NCBI GenBank assembly: GCA_024278715.1
Contig: JAJRSN010000051.1
Coordinates: forward strand, 1-11,839
Source: Calditrichota bacterium
GTDB taxonomy: Bacteria > Calditrichota > Calditrichia > Calditrichales > Calditrichaceae
Direction: 5' to 3'
Length of the DNA stretch: 11,839 nucleotides
The number at the start of each line of letters is the position of its first letter. Position 1 is the stretch's first letter. The position numbers and the translations under genes were made by a program. Under the pieces are notes generated by a model. It made no database searches, was not told where the DNA came from, and worked only from the letters and a program-made list of their open reading frames with translations. Below, piece by piece: positions 1 through 6,955 of the stretch.

Positions 1-1422
1 ACTTCCTTGGCGGATAAATCCTTCAAAATAAGTCAGTCCTATTTTTACGACAACGTTTTAAGCAAAGAACGTATTACCCCCGAGGATCAGCTTCAATTTC
101 AATTATCATTGGGCAGAGAGTGGAGCGACGAAGACTGGTTGATTATTCCCATACGCAGCCGGGGACGCGAACTGGGTTATATTGCCGTAAATGATCCGGT
201 TGACAGGGTAAGACCCTCAGAGGAAAAAGTGCGCAGTCTCGAATATTTTGCAAATCAGGCTGCCGTGGTTCTCGAAAACGCCAAACTGTATCAGGATTTG
301 AAAAATTCCGAAGAAAAATATCGATTATTGGCGGAAACAATGACCCTGGGTCTCGTTACCTGTGATTTTAAAGGGAATATCATCTATATCAATCAAAGTC
401 TGATTTCTCTGCTAAAATACAAAGACCGCGACATGCTTTTGAATCACAGTTTTTATGAATTATGCTCGCTAAAAACCAGAACCGAATTCGAAAATCAGAT
501 TTTAAAACTATCCAAAAAGGATGTTTCGCCCAAAGAGCTGGAGAAACTTTCCAGACAAGGTCTTGAAATTGAATTGATGAGCAATGAAAACGAATATATT
601 CCCTTTAAGATTTATTTAACGCCCTATTACGAAAACGTGAAAAAGGCGGGATTCATCGGCGTACTTTCGGATTTGAGACCTCAACGCCGGTTGGAACAAT
701 TAAAAACCGATTTCAATTCCATGATCGTTCACGACCTGCGTTCGCCGCTGAATATCATTCAAGGCTACATCGATATTGTCCGCAATCAGGTTGTGGGAAA
801 TGTTACCGAAGAACAAGCCGAACTACTGACCATTGCCAAAGAAAATGTGGACAAAGTGCTAAAGCTGATCGATAACTTTATGATTGCTTCCAAACTGGAG
901 GCGGGTCGGTTTGAATTGAATATTGAAATTCATTCCATTAACGCTTTAATAGAGACGGTTTTTAAACATCATCATGTGTTAGCGCGTAAAAAGAATATTA
1001 AAATGGAATTAGATCTTGATGATAATATTTCTTTTTTGCAATTTGATCGTTTACGAATCGAGCAGGTTTTGAATAATTATCTGAGCAATGCGATTAAGTT
1101 TACCGATTCCGGAGGTAAAATCAAAATCACCAGCCGATTGGTGAAGGAAAAAAATGAGTTGACCGGAGAGGAAATAATGGCTGTGCATGTTTCGGTTGCC
1201 GATACGGGCATCGGCATTCCTTTTAAAGAACAGGAAAAGGTGTTCAGCAAATACGAACAAACCGAGGCTGGCAAGGATGCTTCTTTAAAAGGAACGGGTT
1301 TGGGATTGGCTATCAGCAAAGAAATTATTACCCTGCATAACGGTCGCGTATGGTTAAAAAGCGAACCCGGAAAGGGGAGTACTTTTTATTTTAGCTTACC
1401 AATTATTCCAATAAAAATTTAA
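1..1422 (+). CDS. Sensor histidine kinase, GAF-PAS-HisKA-HATPase (5' end cut by window)
   Basis: The reading frame is open from base 1 with no upstream stop, so the N-terminus lies outside the window; the TTG at 7 should not be taken as the start. What remains is the end of a GAF-like domain (to about nt 290, closing in a helix with ANQAAVVLENAKLY), a PAS domain (about nt 310-690, with GNIIYINQS), a HisKA dimerisation domain and a C-terminal HATPase. The phospho-acceptor is in HDLRSPL, His codon at 730-732. The N-box (NNYLSNAIKF) lies near 1070-1105, the G1 box DTGIGIP near 1200-1220 and the G2 box KGTGLGL near 1288-1308, so the core looks catalytically intact. No membrane segment is visible in the retained part, which suggests a cytosolic sensor or one whose membrane part is upstream. 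The ligand and the response regulator are unknown. It ends 8 bp before mutS, so co-transcription is plausible. Confidence 0.93.
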   Translation, partial: TSLADKSFKISQSYFYDNVLSKERITPEDQLQFQLSLGREWSDEDWLIIPIRSRGRELGYIAVNDPVDRVRPSEEKVRSLEYFANQAAVVLENAKLYQDLKNSEEKYRLLAETMTLGLVTCDFKGNIIYINQSLISLLKYKDRDMLLNHSFYELCSLKTRTEFENQILKLSKKDVSPKELEKLSRQGLEIELMSNENEYIPFKIYLTPYYENVKKAGFIGVLSDLRPQRRLEQLKTDFNSMIVHDLRSPLNIIQGYIDIVRNQVVGNVTEEQAELLTIAKENVDKVLKLIDNFMIASKLEAGRFELNIEIHSINALIETVFKHHHVLARKKNIKMELDLDDNISFLQFDRLRIEQVLNNYLSNAIKFTDSGGKIKITSRLVKEKNELTGEEIMAVHVSVADTGIGIPFKEQEKVFSKYEQTEAGKDASLKGTGLGLAISKEIITLHNGRVWLKSEPGKGSTFYFSLPIIPIKI

Positions 1423-1430
1423 TCAGAGAT

Positions 1431-4076
1431 ATGGCAAAATCTAAAAACAATAATACAACCCCCCTGATGGAGCAATATCTTAAGATAAAAGCCGAGTACA
1501 AGGATGTACTTTTGCTCTATCGTATGGGAGATTTTTACGAGACATTTTACGAAGACGCCAAAATTCTTGCCCGCACGCTCGGAATTGCCCTGACCAAGCG
1601 GGCGCACGGTAAAGCCGCCGACGTTCCCTTGGCGGGATTCCCTTATCACGCTCTCGATAATTATCTTCCTAAATTGTTAAGCGCCGGATTGCGCGTGGCT
1701 ATTTGCGAACAGGTGGAAGACCCCAAATTAGCCAAAGGCGTGGTTAAACGGGAGGTAGTCGAAATTGCTTCGCCGGGCGTCACGCTTTCCGATAAACTGC
1801 TGGATAGCCGATCCAATAATTACCTTGTTTCAATCCATTCGGACGGCGAAATATGCGGAGTGGCGTTAGCCGATGTATCGACCGGTAGTTTTCAGGTCGC
1901 CGAGTTTCCCGCTAAAAATTTACTCGATCAGTTAATCCGCTATCAACCGCGCGAAATTTTGGTTTCCGCCTCGGCGATTGAGCGGATAAAAGCGCTTATC
2001 TCGAACCGTTTGAACGCCCTGGTCACAAAGCGGGAAGATTGGCTCTTTGACCGAAATTACATGTACCAGTTGCTTCTGCAACATTTTAAAACCCACTCTT
2101 TAAAAGGATTCGGCGTCGAAGAATTGGAAGCGGGCGTTATTGCCGCCGGCGTCATCATTCATTATTTGCAGGAAAATTACAAAACGCGCCTTGAACATTT
2201 TATCAATCTGCAGCGCATTAATCTGTCCAAATACATGATTTTGGATGAAAGCACCCGCCGCAATCTGGAAATTGCCGAATCTATTTCGGGAGCCGGGGTG
2301 CGCAATACCCTGCTGCATTACATCGATTTTACGATAACCCCGATGGGCGCCCGCCTTTTTAAACAATGGATCCAACTGCCGCTTCTGGATATCGATGAAA
2401 TCAACGAACGCCTTGATATCGTTACGGAGTTCTACCAAAACCATGAAGTCCGCAAAGCATTAAAAGAACAACTGAAAAGTGTTTTTGATACCGAACGTTT
2501 GCTTGGGAAAATCGTTACCGGTAGGGCAAATGCCCGCGACATGGTCAATTTAAGTCAATCGCTCGGACAAATCGAACCGATTAAAGAGATCATCGGGGAA
2601 TCGGACTGCGTTCACGCGGCTGATTATTTTAAAACATTTATGCCCTTAAACGAATTAACCTCTCTTATTGACAACGCGATTATCGAAAACCCGCCGCTTA
2701 CCGTTCAGGAAGGCGGAATTATTCGCGAAGGCTACAATTCCGAGCTGGACGAATTGCGATCCGTCTCCGAACACGGCAAAGACTGGCTGATTTCTTACCA
2801 GCAAGAAGAACGCAAACGAACTGGGATTCCGACGCTTAAAGTAAATTACAACAAAGTATTCGGCTATTACATCGAAGTAACCCACGTGCACAAAGAAAAA
2901 GTGCCGGAAAACTATGTCCGCAAACAAACGCTTGTCAACGCCGAGCGATACATTACTCAGGAGCTTAAAGAGTGGGAAGAAAAGATATTGGGAGCCGAAG
3001 AAAAGATCAATCAACTGGAATACGAACTGTTTCAGGATATCCGGAAGAAAATATCCGAATATGTTGAGCCCATTCAGTTAAACAGCCGGTTGATCGCCGA
3101 ATTGGATTGTTTTTTAAGTTTTGCCGAAGCCGCGTTTGAGAATGAATACGTGCGACCGGAAATTCACGATTCATTGAGTCTCGATATTTGGGAAGGGCGG
3201 CATCCGGTGGTGGAAAAAACTCTGCCTCCGGGTGAGGACTTTATTGCCAACGATGTGCATCTTGATCCTGAAAAAGAGCAGATCTGGATAATCACCGGAC
3301 CCAATATGGCTGGTAAATCGACTTTTTTGCGGCAGGTGGGTTTAATTGTGCTCATGGCGCAGATCGGCTCGTTCGTTCCCGCAAAAAAGGCTTCGATCGG
3401 CATCGTCGATCGAATTTTTACCAGAGTCGGCGCCTCGGATAATCTGGCTCTCGGCGAAAGCACCTTTTTGGTGGAAATGAACGAAACCGCCAATATTCTG
3501 AATAACGCCACGCCGCGCAGTTTGATTTTACTTGACGAGATCGGCAGGGGAACCAGCACCTTTGACGGATTATCAATCGCCTGGGCGGTGGCGGAATTCA
3601 TTTACCGGGAACCGAATTTAAAGTGTAAAACCCTTTTTGCCACGCACTACCACGAACTCACCGAACTGGCTCTTCTTTATCCCAAAATAAAAAACTACAA
3701 TGTGGCGGTGGAAGAGTGGCAGGATCAGGTTGTGTTTTTGCGGAAAATTGTGCCCGGCGGTTCGGATAATTCGTACGGTATTTATGTCGCTCAAATGGCG
3801 GGCTTGCCCGGGACATTGATTTCGAGGGCAAGAGAAATTCTGGCAAATCTGGAAGCCAACGAGCTTTCGCCGACAACCAGAAAACCGCGCATCGCCATGC
3901 GCCGCAGCGGTAGAAGCGTGGACGCAAATCAGTTGAGCCTTTTTGAACAGGAAGAAAAAAAGGTTAAAGAGGTGGGCAAAAAAATGAAGCGGGAATTAGA
4001 GCAAATCGATGTCAACAGCATGACGCCTCTGGAAGCCTTGCAAAAATTAGACGAACTAAAAAAGCTGATTCGTTAA
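1431..4076 (+). CDS. mutS: DNA mismatch repair protein MutS
   Basis: This 881-aa protein recognises mispaired or looped bases and starts mismatch repair as an ATP-driven sliding clamp. The N-terminal mismatch-reading motif is present as G33-D-F-Y-E37, where Phe35 and Glu37 correspond to the stacking Phe and the Glu of the family's F-x-E motif. The ATPase domain has Walker A GPNMAGKST (623-631), Walker B ending in LLDE (D702, E703) followed by IGRGTSTFDG, and FATHYHEL (736-743). Length is normal for MutS1, and the mismatch-reading domain excludes MutS2. Near the C-terminus QLSLF (834-838) matches the consensus pentapeptide for binding the replication sliding clamp. The ATG at 1431 puts the F-x-E motif at the usual distance from the N-terminus; the site upstream (CAGAGAT) is only a weak ribosome-binding sequence, so translation may be coupled to the kinase gene. 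No mutL is in the window. Confidence 0.98.
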   Translation: MAKSKNNNTTPLMEQYLKIKAEYKDVLLLYRMGDFYETFYEDAKILARTLGIALTKRAHGKAADVPLAGFPYHALDNYLPKLLSAGLRVAICEQVEDPKLAKGVVKREVVEIASPGVTLSDKLLDSRSNNYLVSIHSDGEICGVALADVSTGSFQVAEFPAKNLLDQLIRYQPREILVSASAIERIKALISNRLNALVTKREDWLFDRNYMYQLLLQHFKTHSLKGFGVEELEAGVIAAGVIIHYLQENYKTRLEHFINLQRINLSKYMILDESTRRNLEIAESISGAGVRNTLLHYIDFTITPMGARLFKQWIQLPLLDIDEINERLDIVTEFYQNHEVRKALKEQLKSVFDTERLLGKIVTGRANARDMVNLSQSLGQIEPIKEIIGESDCVHAADYFKTFMPLNELTSLIDNAIIENPPLTVQEGGIIREGYNSELDELRSVSEHGKDWLISYQQEERKRTGIPTLKVNYNKVFGYYIEVTHVHKEKVPENYVRKQTLVNAERYITQELKEWEEKILGAEEKINQLEYELFQDIRKKISEYVEPIQLNSRLIAELDCFLSFAEAAFENEYVRPEIHDSLSLDIWEGRHPVVEKTLPPGEDFIANDVHLDPEKEQIWIITGPNMAGKSTFLRQVGLIVLMAQIGSFVPAKKASIGIVDRIFTRVGASDNLALGESTFLVEMNETANILNNATPRSLILLDEIGRGTSTFDGLSIAWAVAEFIYREPNLKCKTLFATHYHELTELALLYPKIKNYNVAVEEWQDQVVFLRKIVPGGSDNSYGIYVAQMAGLPGTLISRAREILANLEANELSPTTRKPRIAMRRSGRSVDANQLSLFEQEEKKVKEVGKKMKRELEQIDVNSMTPLEALQKLDELKKLIR

Positions 4077-4124
4077 CCGATTTTCGGGACAAGCGGAAAT
4101 GAAAATAAATCTTTTTTTACAAAC

Positions 4125-4141
4125 CCCGCTGCGACAGTGGG
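4125..4141 (+). terminator. Short GC-rich hairpin 48 bp after mutS, possible terminator
   Basis: The arms CCCGCTG (4125-4131) and CAGTGGG (4135-4141) pair over 7 bp with one G-U and a 3-nt loop. It lies just downstream of mutS and is a plausible transcript end, but only a short T-containing stretch (GCGTTCTTAG) follows, not a proper T tract, so intrinsic termination is uncertain. Confidence 0.35.
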
Positions 4142-4202
4142 CGTTCTTAGCCGCTCGTCGGATCCGATTGAAAATAGACAAAAACTTCGATAGCTTGTGA
4201 AA

Positions 4203-4216
4203 CAGACGGGCGTCTG
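4203..4216. repeat. Small perfect hairpin
   Basis: CAGACG (4203-4208) and CGTCTG (4211-4216) are perfect reverse complements; allowing a normal loop gives a 5-bp stem with a GGGC tetraloop. No T tract follows. It is short enough to arise by chance. Confidence 0.3.
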
Positions 4217-4289
4217 CCGCTAATCATTCAACGTCAAACCAATCATAAATGCCTTGCTCATTGAATGCAAAATAATTTTGATATATTTA

Positions 4290-4331
4290 ACCCAAAGGCA
4301 AAAAATAACATGTTAATATTTGCCTTTGGGT
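4290..4331. repeat. 42-bp near-perfect palindrome
   Basis: The 13-base arms ACCCAAAGGCAAA (4290-4302) and TTTGCCTTTGGGT (4319-4331) are exact reverse complements. They enclose a second, 10-bp palindrome, TAACATGTTA (4306-4315), so the whole element is symmetric about one centre with only short mismatches at 4303-4305 and 4316-4318. It lies about 215 bp after mutS. An A-rich stretch follows on the + strand and T-rich sequence precedes it. It could act as a terminator in either direction, a binding site for a dimeric regulator, or a small repeat element. Confidence 0.7.
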
Positions 4332-4352
4332 GAAAATTTACAGATGAAATAA

Positions 4353-4383
4353 GGGATGATCACAGAACGTTAAAAATCATCCC
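4353..4383. repeat. Inverted repeat, 8-bp arms
   Basis: GGGATGAT (4353-4360) and ATCATCCC (4376-4383) are exact reverse complements separated by 15 nt. The element begins 21 bp after the large palindrome, so the two may form one structured unit. No T tract follows. Confidence 0.45.
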
Positions 4384-4483
4384 GAGCATCGAAAAATCAG
4401 AATTAAAAAGAAACGGAATAAATTCGTCGGATTATGCGTATTTGTTTTTGAGGGAAAATATAATTACCGCTGAGGATCATTAA

Positions 4484-4529
4484 ACGCAGAGAGGTTAAAA
4501 AGAGATAATTTAATCGTTTTCCTCCGCGT
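4484..4529. repeat. Imperfect inverted repeat with ACGCAGAGAGG / CCTCCGCGT arms
   Basis: ACGCAGAGAGG (4484-4494) pairs with CCTCCGCGT (4521-4529) through ACGC/GCGT and GAGG/CCTC with bulged bases between, and the stem can continue as AAAA (4497-4500) with TTTT (4517-4520) around an AT-rich loop. The arm composition stands out against the AT-rich surroundings and recalls the degenerate GCAGAGACGC-type interspersed repeats seen in various bacterial genomes; that likeness is from memory and is not tested. Confidence 0.35.
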
Positions 4530-4570
4530 CTCTTGGTTTTATAAGCATCCCTTTTCCGAACCACGCTCCG

Positions 4571-4592
4571 AATGCTGTTAAGCAACTGCATT
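4571..4592. repeat. Small imperfect hairpin
   Basis: AATGCTGTT (4571-4579) and AACTGCATT (4584-4592) form eight pairs with one T-T mismatch around an AAGC loop. No role is evident. Confidence 0.3.
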
Positions 4593-4828
4593 ATCTCCCG
4601 TTGAAACTGAAAAGGCGCGGAAAGCGAGACCGAACTTCGGAAATCAAAGGGTAAATGGGCGTTATTATGATCGCGTTAATCCTTTTCAATCGAATTTTAA
4701 AGCGAAAAATTTAAAGTTTTTTTAATTTGAATTCGATAGTCTGAGTTACAAAATTAATTTTCACAAATGTTTTGCGGCTTATTAAAGAAGGGAAAAATAT
4801 GTATAACTTCAATATAATTGAATAATTA

Positions 4829-4859
4829 TTAAACTTTTAGTCTTGATTTGCGATATAAT
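4829..4859 (+). promoter_or_regulatory. Weak promoter candidate for the HU-like gene
   Basis: A consensus-like -10 hexamer TATAAT is at 4854-4859, about 70 bp before the HU-like start. The best upstream partner is TTAAAC at 4829-4834, with a long 19-bp spacer. In DNA this AT-rich a TATAAT can occur by chance, so this is only a candidate. Confidence 0.25.
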
Positions 4860-4913
4860 AAATTGTATCTTCAGAATAAATAACAAGTAATAATCGAAAT
4901 GTATAACGGGCAT

Positions 4914-4920
4914 TTGGAGG
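4914..4920 (+). promoter_or_regulatory. Ribosome binding site fixing the HU-like start
   Basis: TTGGAGG ends 8 nt before the ATG at 4929. An in-frame ATG at 4899 lies upstream of this site and would place it inside the coding sequence, so 4929 is the better start. Confidence 0.8.
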
Positions 4921-4928
4921 TAAGCTTT

Positions 4929-5243
4929 ATGAAAACGGTAACGAAAAAAGATGTTGCCAAACGGACTGCGCAGGAATTAAACGAGAAAATTTATACAGCG
5001 GAGAAATTTGTAGATGCTGTTTTTACCGTTTTGCGAAAAATTCTCAGCGAAGCTGATCCGGAAGTTCGGATTGAGATTCGTGATTTCGGCGTGTTTGAAG
5101 TGAAGAAGACAAAACCGAAACCAAAAGCCAGAAATCCGCGCACGGGGGAAATTATATATGTGCCGGCTCGCAGAAAAACCCACTTCAAAGCCGGTAAATT
5201 ATTAAAAGAAGTTCTCAAAGAACCGCTGCCTCCGGAAGAATAA
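4929..5243 (+). CDS. HU/IHF-family DNA-binding protein
   Basis: This is a 104-aa member of the HU/IHF family, which bends and compacts DNA as a dimer. The N-terminal half (MKTVTKKDVAKRTA onward) forms the family's helical dimerisation part. The middle has the signature RDFGVFEV (51-58), followed by the basic DNA-binding arm with ARNPRTGE, in which Pro70 is the conserved residue that intercalates between base pairs. The C-terminal VPARRKTHFKAGKLLKEVL is the usual closing segment. At 104 aa it is slightly longer than a typical HU (about 90 aa) because of the tail. I cannot tell HU from an IHF-like subunit by sequence alone, so no symbol is given. The ATG at 4929 is chosen over 4899 because a GGAGG site sits 8 nt before it. 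It appears to have its own promoter in the AT-rich region upstream. Confidence 0.95.
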   Translation: MKTVTKKDVAKRTAQELNEKIYTAEKFVDAVFTVLRKILSEADPEVRIEIRDFGVFEVKKTKPKPKARNPRTGEIIYVPARRKTHFKAGKLLKEVLKEPLPPEE

Positions 5244-5282
5244 TTCCGTTTTTAAAAATCGGTAGTTATTTAAAAAAATTGT

Positions 5283-5299
5283 CGCCAGAGTTTCTGGTG
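5283..5299 (+). terminator. Possible weak terminator after the HU-like gene
   Basis: CCAGA (5285-5289) and TCTGG (5293-5297) form a perfect 5-bp stem with a GTT loop, extendable by a G-U and a C-G pair to 7 bp. The sequence after it (CTATCATTTTCATTT) is T-rich but interrupted. It sits between the HU-like gene and ruvX. Confidence 0.35.
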
Positions 5300-5333
5300 C
5301 TATCATTTTCATTTCAAAGTTTTAATTTAATTC

Positions 5334-5750
5334 ATGGGGAAAATTTTAGCCTTAGATATAGGTGCAAAGCGTATCGGTGTTGCCGTCAGTGATGAACTTC
5401 TCTTCTTTGCCCATCCTTTAAAAACCATTGAATGGCGAGGATTTAACGGATTTTTGACGGAGGTCGATGAATTAATACAACAGCATTCCGTTACCGAACT
5501 TGTGATCGGTGTCCCTTACACCTTGGACGGCGCTATTTCAAAAAAGACTAAACAGATTCTTGATTTAATAAACAAATTAAGAAAACGCCTGAATATCCCG
5601 ATAATTGAAGTTGATGAAAGCTTAACGACCAAGATGGCGCACGACGCGTTACACAGAGTCGGTAAAAAACCAAGCAAGAACCGCCATAAAATCGATCAAA
5701 TCGCGGCGGTGTTTATTTTGCAGGAATATTTAGACAGTAAACGCAAATAG
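5334..5750 (+). CDS. ruvX: YqgF/RuvX-family putative pre-16S rRNA nuclease
   Basis: This 138-aa RNase H-fold protein matches the YqgF family, implicated in 5'-end maturation of 16S rRNA and, under the name RuvX, in Holliday-junction resolution. Visible family features in order are ALDIGAKRIGVAVSD (6-20) with the acidic metal-binding Asp8, the strand ELVIGVPYTLDG (55-66), VDESLTT (93-99) with Glu95, and HKIDQIAAVFILQEYL (118-133) with Asp121. These three acidic positions form the expected active site and the length is typical. There is no visible Shine-Dalgarno sequence before the ATG at 5334; the upstream bases are AT-rich, although the residues directly after this ATG fit the family start well. 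It is followed 16 bp later by the DAHP synthase gene, whose ribosome binding site abuts the ruvX stop, so the two may be co-transcribed. Confidence 0.95.
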   Translation: MGKILALDIGAKRIGVAVSDELLFFAHPLKTIEWRGFNGFLTEVDELIQQHSVTELVIGVPYTLDGAISKKTKQILDLINKLRKRLNIPIIEVDESLTTKMAHDALHRVGKKPSKNRHKIDQIAAVFILQEYLDSKRK

Positions 5751-5755
5751 GGAGG
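5750..5755 (+). promoter_or_regulatory. Ribosome binding site of the DAHP synthase gene
   Basis: GGGAGG overlaps the last base of the ruvX stop codon and ends 11 nt before the ATG at 5767. In-frame ATGs at 5776 and 5779 are 20 nt or more away, so 5767 is preferred. Confidence 0.7.
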
Positions 5756-5766
5756 AAAACAGTCTA

Positions 5767-6795
5767 ATGGTAATTATGATGGAAAAAGAGGCGACGGAAA
5801 GCCAGATTGAACATGTGATTGAATTTCTCGATGAAAAAGGTCTTTCCGTCCATCGTTCCACAGGAGTTGAACATATTGTTTTAGGCGTCATAGGCGACGT
5901 TTCCAGAATAGATATCCGTGATTTAAAAGTATTGCCGGGGGTCTCCGATGCCTATCGAATATCGGTGCCCTACAAATTAGCCAGCCGGGAATTTAAGCAT
6001 TCTAACACGGTAATACGAATCGGAGATGTGGAGATCGGCGGCAACGAAGTAATTGTGATCGCCGGTCCCTGTTCCGTCGAATATAAAGAACAGACCATGA
6101 CCATTGCCGAAGAAGTGGCTAAGTCCGGCGCCAAAATTCTTCGCGGCGGGGCTTTTAAACCGCGCACCTCGCCTTATGCTTTTCAGGGATTGGGAGAAGA
6201 AGGGTTGAAAATTTTGCGGGAAGCCGCGGATAAATACAATCTTCTTGTTATTACCGAGGTAATGGATAAAGATCAGATCGAATTGGTAAGCGAATATACG
6301 GACATTCTGCAGGTAGGCGCCAGGAATATGCAGAATTTCAGTTTTATTCGCGCGCTCGGTAAGGCTAAAAAACCGGTGTTTCTGAAAAGAGGAATTTCCG
6401 CCACCATCGAAGAATGGCTGATGTCGGCTGAATATGTTCTTTCCGGCGGCAATAAGGACGTAATTTTGTGCGAACGCGGCATTCGAACCTTCGAAACATA
6501 TACGCGGAACACGCTCGATCTTACGGCTATTCCGGTTATTCACAAATTAAGCCATCTTCCGGTTTTTGCGGATCCTTCGCACGGGACGGGATTGCGGAAC
6601 AAGGTTATTCCCATGGCAAGAGCCGCGGTGGCTGCCGGCGCCGACGGCATTATGATCGAAGTGCATCACGATCCGGTACACGCGCTTTCGGACGGCGCAC
6701 AGTCTTTGTATCCCAATCAGTTTGAAGAACTGATGAATCAGATTCGGGTGATTGCCAGGGCTATCGGACGCAAAATTGCCGACCCCAAAAATTGA
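5767..6795 (+). CDS. aroF: 3-deoxy-7-phosphoheptulonate (DAHP) synthase with N-terminal regulatory domain
   Basis: This 342-aa enzyme condenses phosphoenolpyruvate with erythrose 4-phosphate, the first committed step of aromatic amino acid synthesis. An N-terminal ferredoxin-like domain (about residues 1-70) precedes the TIM-barrel catalytic domain, the architecture known from the Thermotoga maritima enzyme, where that domain mediates feedback inhibition by aromatic amino acids. Catalytic and metal-binding residues are all present: AGPCS with Cys102, ILRGGAFKPRTSP with Arg126 and Lys131, DPSHGTG with His272, MIEVHHDP with Glu298, and Asp309. As I recall, these positions have the same numbers as in the T. 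maritima protein, which also supports the chosen start. The gene lies 16 bp after ruvX and is followed, across a 160-bp gap containing hairpins, by tyrA. It belongs to the KDO8P-synthase-like branch of DAHP synthases rather than the E. coli AroG branch. Confidence 0.97.
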   Translation: MVIMMEKEATESQIEHVIEFLDEKGLSVHRSTGVEHIVLGVIGDVSRIDIRDLKVLPGVSDAYRISVPYKLASREFKHSNTVIRIGDVEIGGNEVIVIAGPCSVEYKEQTMTIAEEVAKSGAKILRGGAFKPRTSPYAFQGLGEEGLKILREAADKYNLLVITEVMDKDQIELVSEYTDILQVGARNMQNFSFIRALGKAKKPVFLKRGISATIEEWLMSAEYVLSGGNKDVILCERGIRTFETYTRNTLDLTAIPVIHKLSHLPVFADPSHGTGLRNKVIPMARAAVAAGADGIMIEVHHDPVHALSDGAQSLYPNQFEELMNQIRVIARAIGRKIADPKN

Positions 6796-6805
6796 TCAAG
6801 GGTAA

Positions 6806-6870
6806 TTCCGCCTTTCCGGTAAAGAACGCGGGCGGGCGGAAACCCGCAAGATAAAGCGATTTGTAAATCG
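6806..6870 (+). promoter_or_regulatory. Leader of tyrA with overlapping hairpins
   Basis: The aroF-tyrA gap holds three inverted repeats. TTCCGCC (6806-6812) pairs exactly with GGCGGAA (6835-6841). GCGGG (6832-6836) pairs with CCCGC (6843-6847), using bases shared with the first stem, so these two cannot form fully together. CGATTT (6857-6862) faces AAATCG (6865-6870) in a third small hairpin. None is followed by a T tract. The arrangement is compatible with a regulatory leader or a read-through processing site; function is unproven. Confidence 0.35.
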
Positions 6871-6937
6871 ATTGGCAATTAATAATTTTATGTACTCAAA
6901 ATTCAAAATGATTTGATCGAAGATGATATTGAATTCC

Positions 6938-6943
6938 AAAGGA
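6938..6943 (+). promoter_or_regulatory. Ribosome binding site of tyrA
   Basis: AAAGGA lies 9 nt before a GTG at 6953 and 12 nt before the adjacent in-frame ATG at 6956, so it does not settle which codon is used. Confidence 0.45.
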
Positions 6944-6955
6944 TAATGGTTTGTG

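Larger units (their letters stand above)
4077..4928. other. Long gene-free region, AT-rich, many inverted repeats
   Basis: About 850 bp between the mutS stop and the HU-like start carry no ORF that resembles a protein on either strand; the longest, about 62 codons on the minus strand at 4403-4591, has no recognisable motif and spans two inverted repeats. Dyad elements visible by eye are at 4125-4141, 4203-4216, 4290-4331, 4353-4383, 4484-4529, 4571-4592 and, more weakly, 4689-4737 (an 8-bp arm pair with AT-rich interior). The last 200 bp are very AT-rich and probably hold the HU-like gene's promoter. It may contain a small RNA or decayed repeats; I cannot decide which. Confidence 0.6.

Noticed and set aside
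3164..3601. 145-codon open frame on the minus strand opposite the mutS ATPase domain
   Set aside because: It is antisense to the conserved Walker region of mutS and shows no protein-family features.
4403..4591. 62-codon minus-strand frame in the long gene-free region
   Set aside because: It is short, basic and lacks motifs, has no visible ribosome binding site, and runs through inverted-repeat sequence.
4843..4859. TTGATT as the -35 partner of TATAAT before the HU-like gene
   Set aside because: Only 5 bp separate the two hexamers, so they cannot be used together.
4077..4928. A CRISPR array or tandem-repeat block in the long gap
   Set aside because: The repeats are inverted pairs of different sequence, not regularly spaced copies of one repeat, and no cas gene is nearby.
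5977..6543. 188-codon open frame on the minus strand opposite aroF
   Set aside because: It lies wholly antisense to a DAHP synthase with every catalytic residue intact and has no recognisable domain; it is a by-product of the coding strand's composition.
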